Origin: Mucilaginibacter sp. UR6-11
GTDB lineage: Bacteria > Bacteroidota > Bacteroidia > Sphingobacteriales > Sphingobacteriaceae
DNA length: 64,000 nt
NCBI RefSeq assembly: GCF_020880695.1
Contig: NZ_JAJIWO010000001.1
Location: 124,001 to 188,000 of the forward strand
Direction: 5' to 3'
The notes beneath the pieces were generated by a model that ran no database searches, was not told the DNA's origin, and was given only the letters and a program-made list of their open reading frames with translations. The position numbers and the translations under genes were made by a program. Positions 53,274-60,462 of this stretch are shown here, in pieces (the stretch's first letter is position 1; each line of letters starts with the position of its first letter).

Positions 53274-55090
53274 ATTATTTCAAAAATCTTTTAAGTTTAT
53301 TAGCTGCCGAACGTTCTGCTGATGAGGCTGCTTTTATCAGCCTGACCGCCGGAACAGGCGCGGCGCAACGCAGATCTTTAGGCTTGTGCTGGTACCCCAT
53401 TGCTATCCGGAACACCGAGCCGGTGCGCGGGGATTATCTAAGCATTGAAGTTGAACGGACCAGCCATAAAGACCTGTCCCACCAGTTGCGTTTCGGTAGT
53501 TCGGTAGCTTTGTTTTCTAATCATGACAATGCAGACCGGGTTAACGGGACCGTTACTTTTATTGGCGGCGACCGCCTGAAGGTAACATTGCTTACAGAGG
53601 AATTGCCCGACTGGGCCAGCGATGGTAAACTGGGGATAGACCTTTTATTTGACAGCTATAGTTATGACGAAATGCGGGCAGCGCTAAAACTGGCAGAAAA
53701 AACTGATTCTCATTTAATTAGGGTACTCACCGGAAGTGAAGGTTCAAATTTCATTACAGCTACCTATAGCAATCCCAACTTAAACGCAGGGCAGGAAACA
53801 GCCGTGCGCAATATCCTGGGCGCACAGGACCTGGCAATAGTACACGGGCCACCCGGCACCGGCAAAACAACCACACTGGTTGCCGCCATTAACGCGCTGA
53901 TTGCACAGGGTGAACCGCAAATATTAGTAGTGGCCCCCAGCAACACCGCAGTTGACCTTCTTAGCGAAAAACTAGCTGAAACCGGGCTTAATGTATTGCG
54001 GATCGGCAACCCGGTGCGGGTAACCGAAAGGCTGCAAAAGCTGACGCTGGACAGCCGGATGGCAGAACATGGCCAGATGAAAGAGGTAAAAAAGCTTAAA
54101 AAAATGGCCTCCGGATTCAAGAATATGGCGCATAAATACAAGCGGAGTTTTGGCAAGGCCGAACGGGACCAGCGCAAAGCGCTGTTTGATGAGGCACACC
54201 GTATTATGCGCGACGCTGCTAAAATTGAGGAATTTGTGAGCGAAGATGTCATCAGCAAAGCACAGGTAATTACGGCCACGCTGGTTGGCGCCAATCATTA
54301 TACCATCAAAAAACTGGCCTTTAACACCGTAGTTATGGACGAAGCCGGACAGGCGCTGGAGCCAGCCGCCTGGATACCTGTTTTAAAGGCACAGCGCATC
54401 GTTCTCGCCGGCGACCACCTCCAGCTCCCCCCGACCGTCAAGGCGCCGCAAAACGGACTGACCACTACCTTGCTGGAAAAATGCGTGGCACTGCATCCCG
54501 CGGCGGTAACCCTGCTGGAAGAACAATACCGGATGAATGCCCGGATCATGGGTTTTTCGTCCTTAAAGTTTTACCAAAGCCGTCTTATTGCACACCCGCT
54601 GGTAGCCAACCGCTTATTGAATCCCGAGGATAAACCTTTTACCTTTATAGACACTGCCGGAGCAGGCTATGAAGAACAAGCGGAAGGTACAAGTACAGCT
54701 AACCCGGAAGAAGCCGCATTTATTGTGCGCCACCTCGCTGCTATGAACTATACTAATGCTGTAAGTGTAGCGGTTATTGCCCCTTATAAAGAGCAGGTTA
54801 ATCTATTAAAACAATTATTGGCCGGCACCAACGTTGAAGTTAATACGGTTGATGGTTTTCAGGGCCAGGAACGCGACGTTATTTACATCTCGCTTACCCG
54901 CAGCAACAGCGATGGCGCTATTGGCTTCCTGTCTGATTATCGCCGCATGAACGTGGCTTTGACCCGCGCCAAATTAAAACTGGTGTTGGTGGGCGACAGC
55001 GCAACGATAGCGCAAACACCATTTTATGCCGAACTCATTGCCTATGCCGAGAGTTTAGACGGCTATGAAAGCATTTGGGAATATCAATAG
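53270..55090 (+). CDS. SF1 helicase of the UPF1/SMUBP2 (IGHMBP2) type
   Basis: The 606-residue protein has an N-terminal beta-barrel (about residues 40-145) like the 1B domain of IGHMBP2/UPF1 enzymes. Two RecA lobes follow: Walker A GPPGTGKTT (residues 192-200), DEAG box at 357-360, the AGDHLQLPPT motif III, the EEQYRMN motif IV, TVDGFQGQERDVIYISLTRS (motif V) and NVALTRAK (motif VI). Family members unwind RNA or DNA 5' to 3'. The gene is coupled to the CHC2 finger protein and is followed by an RRM protein. A nucleic-acid remodelling role is clear; the substrate is not. Confidence 0.92.
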   Translation: MNYFKNLLSLLAAERSADEAAFISLTAGTGAAQRRSLGLCWYPIAIRNTEPVRGDYLSIEVERTSHKDLSHQLRFGSSVALFSNHDNADRVNGTVTFIGGDRLKVTLLTEELPDWASDGKLGIDLLFDSYSYDEMRAALKLAEKTDSHLIRVLTGSEGSNFITATYSNPNLNAGQETAVRNILGAQDLAIVHGPPGTGKTTTLVAAINALIAQGEPQILVVAPSNTAVDLLSEKLAETGLNVLRIGNPVRVTERLQKLTLDSRMAEHGQMKEVKKLKKMASGFKNMAHKYKRSFGKAERDQRKALFDEAHRIMRDAAKIEEFVSEDVISKAQVITATLVGANHYTIKKLAFNTVVMDEAGQALEPAAWIPVLKAQRIVLAGDHLQLPPTVKAPQNGLTTTLLEKCVALHPAAVTLLEEQYRMNARIMGFSSLKFYQSRLIAHPLVANRLLNPEDKPFTFIDTAGAGYEEQAEGTSTANPEEAAFIVRHLAAMNYTNAVSVAVIAPYKEQVNLLKQLLAGTNVEVNTVDGFQGQERDVIYISLTRSNSDGAIGFLSDYRRMNVALTRAKLKLVLVGDSATIAQTPFYAELIAYAESLDGYESIWEYQ

Positions 55091-55136
55091 CCAAACAAAA
55101 AGCCTACCTTTAAGTTATTAAGTTTTGAATTACTCC

Positions 55137-55385
55137 ATGATTAAATTATTTGTCGGTGGTTTCCCGCTGGATATAACCGAATTAGAGCTGGTACAGTTAG
55201 TAGCTATGCATGCCGATGTTCGCACGATTAAAATCGTCCGCGATAAAAAAACAAAAATTTGTAAGGGTTACGCTTTTCTTGAAATAGCGGACCGTGCAGG
55301 GGCCGAACAGGCCATTGCTGCATTGAACAGAACAACGCTGGCAGGGCGCAAATTGCGGCTAAGCATAGTTGAAGAAGAGGAATAA
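55137..55385 (+). CDS. RRM-type RNA-binding protein
   Basis: The 82-residue protein is a single RNA recognition motif. RNP2 is LFVGGF (residues 4-9) and RNP1 is KGYAFLEI (residues 43-50), with the usual beta-alpha-beta layout and an acidic end. Such proteins bind single-stranded RNA and are common, often cold-responsive, in Bacteroidota and cyanobacteria. ATG 55137 is chosen over a TTG four codons upstream. It lies 46 bases after the helicase on the same strand, so co-transcription is likely but not certain. Confidence 0.93.
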   Translation: MIKLFVGGFPLDITELELVQLVAMHADVRTIKIVRDKKTKICKGYAFLEIADRAGAEQAIAALNRTTLAGRKLRLSIVEEEE

Positions 55386-55667
55386 TTAAGCCCGGTTTTC
55401 AGGCACAGCCTTTATTATCGAATTCAGGAACTCTGCCATGTATTGTAACCCAAATCTTTTAACTAAAGTTTAAGAGCTGGCCTAATTACGCGTAATAAGA
55501 ATTGCCGACAAAAAATCAATCGTAGTCAATGCTTCGTATAATGGATGATTTTGTTCTGCTCATCCCCTACTTTTAAAATTCTTATCAGGGTAAATAAATA
55601 CATCAATTAACTGGCTAACAATATCGTTTTGTGTAGCAAATCTTTCCTTGTCAATATTACCTGCTTT
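55386..55667 (-). pseudogene. Decayed reading frame of about 94 codons
   Basis: One minus-strand frame reads like protein throughout but is broken by three in-frame stops. The pieces are KAGNIDKERFATQNDIVSQL continuing to NFKSRG, then AEQNHPLYEALTTIDFLSAI to TRN, then a short ASS piece, then TLVKRFGLQYMAEFLNSIIK to PENRA and a final stop. All fall in the same frame, with no frameshift needed. No start codon remains; the 5' end runs into the 3' end of the S41 peptidase gene in another frame. I do not recognise the parent family. Chance openness is possible but the composition argues for a relic. Confidence 0.4.
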
Positions 55668-56670
55668 TTAACCATTTTACAGCCGCCTTTACACTCAAAT
55701 CATTTTTGGGTGTTGTAAAGTCTTCGGGCGTATTGAGGAACTTGTCCGGTTGAATTGCAGAGATGTATAAGGTCCCTTTTCTATCCCGGCCATAACCGAT
55801 TGAAAGATTCATAAACGCAATTTTATTTATTGCAAATCCACTATTAACGGTGACATACCCCGCTGTTTCGGAACCAAAAAAAACTGTATTTTTTCTGCCT
55901 TTAAACGCCATAGTCAAAAATTCTCCGGAACTCCCTGTACCAGAACCTATGAGAACCACTACAGGCAAAAATTGAGCATTAACGACGCATTTAGGTTTAA
56001 TTGTTGCTAATAGCGAAGTGTCGATATACAGTGCATTTTCTTTTAATAGCCAATTTTCTGTTTTTTTAGTTTTAAAAGAACCAACAATTCCATCTCCTAA
56101 AAGTTGTTCAACGCCCAAAATCATTGGGTGCATGGCGCCGCCGCCGTTTATTCTTAAATCAATAATAACTCCTTTAACATCATGAGTAAGTAATGTGCAA
56201 AGACTGTCATTTAATGCTTGTGCTTTTTTATCAAAAGCTGCTCTGTTACCAGCTGGCATTGATGGTATTCTTAAATACCCAATAGATTTTTCTAAAATTT
56301 CAGTTTTAATACCTAATCGGTTATTCCAAGCCTTCTTTACGCTGTCTGGAATCGGATTGATTCTCCCATGCCATTGAAATGTGCTGTCCCGGTAAAAAAA
56401 TGCTCCGTGAAAATCTCCTATTACTTGATAAAGCTGGCGCATAACATTCCCAATCTCATAGGGACTATTTATATCGGAGGCTCCTTTTAATGCGTTCTGT
56501 GTAACACCTGACCAGTTAACCTTGTCGGCATTTACCGCATTATTCTTCATAATGCTAATTGTTGTGTCAATAAGAAATTTTACCTCTTGACTTTTAACCT
56601 GCTGACCAAACGAAGTCGCGGCTATAACGAAAGTTAAGGGTAAAAAAAATATTATACGAAGACGCTGCAT
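55657..56670 (-). CDS. S41 family peptidase (C-terminal-processing-protease-like)
   Basis: The 337-residue protein has a signal peptide (ending ATSFGQQ) and a single tail-specific-protease core. It has ESKxGYLRIPSM-like strand SIGYLRIPSMP, VIIDLRINGGGAM and a catalytic serine in GSGTGSSGEFLTMAF, followed by FFGSETAGY. No PDZ domain is evident, so it is a compact secreted S41 member rather than a full CtpA. It is monocistronic, divergent from the ECF sigma gene. The target proteins are unknown. Confidence 0.9.
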   Translation of the reverse strand: MQRLRIIFFLPLTFVIAATSFGQQVKSQEVKFLIDTTISIMKNNAVNADKVNWSGVTQNALKGASDINSPYEIGNVMRQLYQVIGDFHGAFFYRDSTFQWHGRINPIPDSVKKAWNNRLGIKTEILEKSIGYLRIPSMPAGNRAAFDKKAQALNDSLCTLLTHDVKGVIIDLRINGGGAMHPMILGVEQLLGDGIVGSFKTKKTENWLLKENALYIDTSLLATIKPKCVVNAQFLPVVVLIGSGTGSSGEFLTMAFKGRKNTVFFGSETAGYVTVNSGFAINKIAFMNLSIGYGRDRKGTLYISAIQPDKFLNTPEDFTTPKNDLSVKAAVKWLKSR

Positions 56671-56748
56671 AACGAAATAAGGTTTATGGTGAGATAGTGA
56701 AATAAAAATAGCCGTTTCCTCTGATATATTTTATCATATTTAAAAATT

Positions 56749-56780
56749 GAATCAGGGTAATCTTTCCTAAGCGTGTTATA
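56749..56780 (+). promoter_or_regulatory. Candidate ECF sigma promoter, copy 1 (upstream of the sigma gene)
   Basis: GAATCAGGGT (56749-56758), 13 bases, then CGTGTTATA (56772-56780). The same two blocks at the same spacing occur at 60273-60304. The sigma gene starts 70 bases downstream, so this would be an autoregulatory site. Confidence 0.65.
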
Positions 56781-56850
56781 GTATCATAAGACACATTGGT
56801 AAACTACAAGTTGCAATCCGCTATATTTACTTACCTGAACAGTATTAATA

Positions 56851-57420
56851 ATGGATAAAAAGCCGTTAAGGATGGATTTAATTAATGAAGCTGTCTTTGA
56901 AAAGTTATTTAAAACGCATTTTAAAGAGCTGCATGCTTATGCTTATTCTTTATTAAAAGATTGGGATGTTGCCGAGGAAATTATCCAGGGCGTATTTCTG
57001 AAATTGTGGGAAAAGAACAATTTGGTGGTTATTGATGCATCTATCAGATCATATCTGTACAAAAGCGTTTATCATGATAGCCTGAATCATCTGAGGCAGC
57101 AAAAGGTCCATCTGCGATATCAAACTTTAACTGTACATGCGATGAAAAATGAGACAGATGATACAGCCAGTAAAATTACCTTAAGTGAAATGCAGCAAAA
57201 ACTGCATTATGCACTTAATAAACTGCCCGAAAAATGTCGTGCTGTTTTCCATCTGAGCAGATTTGAAGAGTTAAAGTATAAGGAAATAGCTGCCCACCTG
57301 GGTATTTCTATCAAAACAGTTGAAACACAAATGGTTAAGGCTTTAAAGATATTGCGCAGCGAGCTGAGCGAGTATTTGCCGGTTATAGCATTTTTATTAT
57401 TTAAGTTATTTAGGTCATGA
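56851..57420 (+). CDS. ECF RNA polymerase sigma factor (FecI-like)
   Basis: The 189-residue factor has region 2 (HFKELHAYAYSLLKDWDVAEEIIQGVFLKLW, about residues 20-50) and region 4 (LNKLPEKCRAVFHLSRFEELKYKEIAAHLGISIKTVETQMVKAL, about 125-168). This is the standard layout of Bacteroidota FecI-type factors that control TonB receptor genes. Its last four bases overlap the start of the FecR gene. A repeated bipartite motif upstream suggests that it transcribes itself together with the surface genes at 60463 and possibly 63712. Confidence 0.94.
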   Translation: MDKKPLRMDLINEAVFEKLFKTHFKELHAYAYSLLKDWDVAEEIIQGVFLKLWEKNNLVVIDASIRSYLYKSVYHDSLNHLRQQKVHLRYQTLTVHAMKNETDDTASKITLSEMQQKLHYALNKLPEKCRAVFHLSRFEELKYKEIAAHLGISIKTVETQMVKALKILRSELSEYLPVIAFLLFKLFRS

Positions 57421-58418
57421 AACAGGACATCAATGAAGATCTGCTGATTAAATATATCCTCGGCGAAACAACTTCAAGTGAAGAACAAAAAGTTGATTTA
57501 TGGATAAAAGCCAGCAGTGCCAATGCCAAGGTCTTTGAACAATTTAAATTTATCCTCGAATCAGGCAAACAACTTGCAGAAGACAGCCCGGCGGATGTAA
57601 CCGAAGAATGGGAAAAGTTCAAAATAAAAAGAATGGCGCCTAAGGGCACGGCCAAAGTCAGGGCTCTTAACTGGTATTCGGGGTGGATACAGGTAGCCGC
57701 TGCTGTTTTAATTTTGATGACTGGGTTATGGACCGGCTATTACTTTTATAACCGCCAAACATATCCGGGTACAGCACTTGTAAGCCTTAAAACGCTGGAT
57801 AAAGTACTTGTTGCTACTTTGCCGGATGGATCAGTAATCCATATGAATAAAAACTCTGCTATAAGCTATGCCCGAAATTTTACGGCGCAAAGGGACGTAA
57901 AACTAACCGGAGAAGCATTCTTTGAGGTAAAACATAATGAATCGGTACCTTTTACAGTATATGCAGGCAACGTCAAAATAAGTGATGTGGGCACAGCCTT
58001 TAATGTAAAAAGTAAAACAGGATGGGTAGAGGTTATTGTGGAAACAGGTATTGTGCAGGTTAGTAAAAATGCTTTATCTGTCCGGCTCAGATCGCGGGAA
58101 ATGGTTAGAATAAAACCGGAAGACCAACAGCTGATCAAAGAAGCAAATACCGATCTGTTATATAACTATTACCGCAGCAATCAGCTTATATTAAACAATA
58201 CGCCCTTATCGCATGTGGTTGAAATATTAAATGAAGCCTATGGCGCTCATATTAAAATTGAAGGTGAGGAGTTAAAGAACATACCAATAACCGTTACCTC
58301 ACCAATAGCTATTGACGTTAAAAATGATTCGCCGGATAAAATTTTACAGGTATTACTGCTTACCTCTCCGGAAATCCATTTGTCCAGGTCAGGAAATAAT
58401 ATTGTACTTAAAAAATAA
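57417..58418 (+). CDS. FecR family anti-sigma factor
   Basis: The 333-residue protein has a cytosolic sigma-binding region (DLLIKYILGETTSSEEQKVDLW), one membrane helix (about residues 90-108) and a periplasmic FecR domain (about 120-220). That domain includes LPDGSVIHMNKNSAISYARNF and VKLTGEAFFEVKHNESVPFTVYAG. A C-terminal DUF4974 domain (about 255-330) follows. FecR proteins hold the sigma factor inactive until a receptor's STN domain signals through the periplasm. It is translationally coupled to the sigma gene and convergent with the STN-containing surface protein gene. Confidence 0.94.
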   Translation: MKQDINEDLLIKYILGETTSSEEQKVDLWIKASSANAKVFEQFKFILESGKQLAEDSPADVTEEWEKFKIKRMAPKGTAKVRALNWYSGWIQVAAAVLILMTGLWTGYYFYNRQTYPGTALVSLKTLDKVLVATLPDGSVIHMNKNSAISYARNFTAQRDVKLTGEAFFEVKHNESVPFTVYAGNVKISDVGTAFNVKSKTGWVEVIVETGIVQVSKNALSVRLRSREMVRIKPEDQQLIKEANTDLLYNYYRSNQLILNNTPLSHVVEILNEAYGAHIKIEGEELKNIPITVTSPIAIDVKNDSPDKILQVLLLTSPEIHLSRSGNNIVLKK

Positions 58419-58454
58419 TGTCCGTTACAAACTGCGAGGCTTTTATTAATAAAA

Positions 58455-60230
58455 TTACCAGATATATTGAACCCCGTAAGTAATGCCCACGCTTAAAACA
58501 TTCAACTTGTTATTATTGAATTGTTGATGAAGCACCCAGCCGGAATTGTTTAATTTATCATCGGCGTTAGAAGATGTTAAGTTTAAAGCCGGCCCGGCAA
58601 ACAGCTTGAAATGATAATTTATCCGGTACGTAGCCAGTAATTTCATGGCATATACCTGGTAGGTGTTTTGCATATGGCCCAAACCACTTTGCGCAACATA
58701 TTCAGCATCCCCAGCAAACTTTCTGCTTCTTAAAACATGTGCGCCTAGGCCCAGGTCCAGCGCTTTGTTTACAGGACCATTGCCGGGTTTATAGGCAATT
58801 CCAACTAATCCATAAAATATCCTGCCACCCGAACGAAAATCCAAATGGGTAAAAAAAGATTCATCTGAACCTAAGGCCAGGCTTTTTTTCCCGTTTTTAA
58901 CCAGGTTAATCAACCCGATGGAATAGTCGCTGCTATCTGCCAGGTTAATTAGCCCAAATTGAAATCCCTTAACTTTATTTGCATGGTTTACCAGCGTTGC
59001 AATCTGAGACCCGGCAACGGTTTTGGATTGATTAAACAATCCCGCTAACTGAAACCCTTTGGATGAATCTGACATATTAGCCAGTCCGGCCATTTGCACT
59101 CCGCCTGAAAAATTATGGGTCTTATTTAATGCACCCGCCATCTGGATGCCGTTAGCATTATTTAAAACCTGGTTATAGACCCCGGCTAACTGTATACCTT
59201 TTAAATTTCCTCCCGTGATATTAAAGGCACCTGCGGCCTGCAGAAAACTAACATCATTCCGGTCAATATTAAAGACACCGGCAAGTTCGACACCCTGGAC
59301 ACCGGCGGTATAACCACCGATCAGATTTAACGAGAGGTTATCAATTACCTGGCTGTTATACATTCCACGCGAACTTAACCCGGGGGTAAGAGATACCTGG
59401 TAAGGGCTGTAAGCAAACAACCCGCCTAAATTAAGGTCCTGGATCTTTTGTTTGGAAGTGATAAAAAAACGGCTGAATCCACGTTCCAGTTTTTGACGGT
59501 TGTCTTTTTCGGCCGGGTCATATTTATACCGCTTTTTTTTGACTTTTAAATTAATAACTACCGTCTGAAGTAAATGAAGCGATGTATCCCGGTAATTGTC
59601 TTTTGAAGCCGTCAATACTACCGAGCCACTCCAGTTTTTTATTTTAACAGCAAAATTTCCCTGTTCATCAGTTAACGCAGATATCAACAGGTTCTTCTCA
59701 TAAATACTTACCTGGTTAAGATCTTTCTTGGTATTTACATCGCTGACATGGCCTTTTATCATCAACTGATCTGATTGATCCTTTTCTATATAGGCCACAA
59801 CAGACAGCCTGTTAAGGGCATGCCTGAGTATAATATAGCCCGGCACCTCCTTTAATTCATAATCCTCGCCCAGTAACTGAGATAAAAAATTATAAAGAGT
59901 GCCATTGTAACCGGCTACTGAAACCATGCTGTCTGCAGGTATTACGCGGTTATTATAGGCAAAATTAAAGTTGCCATTTTGAGCTATTTTTTCGAGTACC
60001 GTCCCCACGGGTATGCGGCCCATATTCCTGACAGACACCTGTTGGGCTAAATAGCTCTGTGCGTACAGGCCGGAGCAACAAAACTGGAGCAGGCATATCA
60101 TCAGCCGGAAATAGCTCAGCCTATGGGTTGAATTCACTGATTGGTTAATTGATGACTTGATAAAGTTTATAAATGAGCCTTTTGATATTACCCGTCGTAA
60201 ATTTTCAGGACAAATATATAAGTCTTTCAA
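58455..60230 (-). CDS. Outer-membrane surface-repeat protein with an STN signalling domain
   Basis: The 591-residue protein has an unusually long N-region (about 40 residues) before a signal helix ending LYAQ. An STN domain follows (about residues 62-135, VSVRNMGRIPVGTVLEKIAQNGNFNFAYN to YELKEVPGYIILRH), then a carboxypeptidase-D-like regulatory domain (about 150-230). About nine copies of a 19-22 residue repeat come next (pattern GxQxAGxxN, about 285-450). The C-terminal region ends in a tryptophan, as outer-membrane barrels do. The repeats resemble LA_2272-type surface repeats. It is not a TonB receptor, yet it carries the STN domain that normally talks to FecR, and fecR is its convergent neighbour. 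Confidence 0.83.
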   Translation of the reverse strand: MKDLYICPENLRRVISKGSFINFIKSSINQSVNSTHRLSYFRLMICLLQFCCSGLYAQSYLAQQVSVRNMGRIPVGTVLEKIAQNGNFNFAYNNRVIPADSMVSVAGYNGTLYNFLSQLLGEDYELKEVPGYIILRHALNRLSVVAYIEKDQSDQLMIKGHVSDVNTKKDLNQVSIYEKNLLISALTDEQGNFAVKIKNWSGSVVLTASKDNYRDTSLHLLQTVVINLKVKKKRYKYDPAEKDNRQKLERGFSRFFITSKQKIQDLNLGGLFAYSPYQVSLTPGLSSRGMYNSQVIDNLSLNLIGGYTAGVQGVELAGVFNIDRNDVSFLQAAGAFNITGGNLKGIQLAGVYNQVLNNANGIQMAGALNKTHNFSGGVQMAGLANMSDSSKGFQLAGLFNQSKTVAGSQIATLVNHANKVKGFQFGLINLADSSDYSIGLINLVKNGKKSLALGSDESFFTHLDFRSGGRIFYGLVGIAYKPGNGPVNKALDLGLGAHVLRSRKFAGDAEYVAQSGLGHMQNTYQVYAMKLLATYRINYHFKLFAGPALNLTSSNADDKLNNSGWVLHQQFNNNKLNVLSVGITYGVQYIW

Positions 60231-60272
60231 CTAACCACCGCTTATACTTTTTTCAAAAAAAAGTTAAAACCC

Positions 60273-60304
60273 GAATCAGGGTCAATTCAATTGAACGTGT
60301 AATA
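60273..60304 (+). promoter_or_regulatory. Candidate ECF sigma promoter, copy 2 (upstream of the TonB receptor)
   Basis: GAATCAGGGT (60273-60282), 13 bases, then CGTGTAATA (60296-60304). It matches copy 1 at 18 of 19 block positions with identical spacing. The receptor gene starts 158 bases downstream. Confidence 0.65.
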
Positions 60305-60462
60305 CCTGTAAAAAATCAAAAATGACATTACTTGCTTTCAAATCGTTTCTGCAGCCAGGGCTGTACATGAATCCACTGGCACTTATCAACTGCATTATGG
60401 CCCAAGATATAATAAACGATTAGTATCCACATCATCACCTCAACCTATAAACACCATTTTCT

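Noticed and set aside
55137..55385. RRM protein as part of a toxin-antitoxin or defence module
   Set aside because: Single RRM proteins are ordinary in this phylum and no effector domain is nearby.
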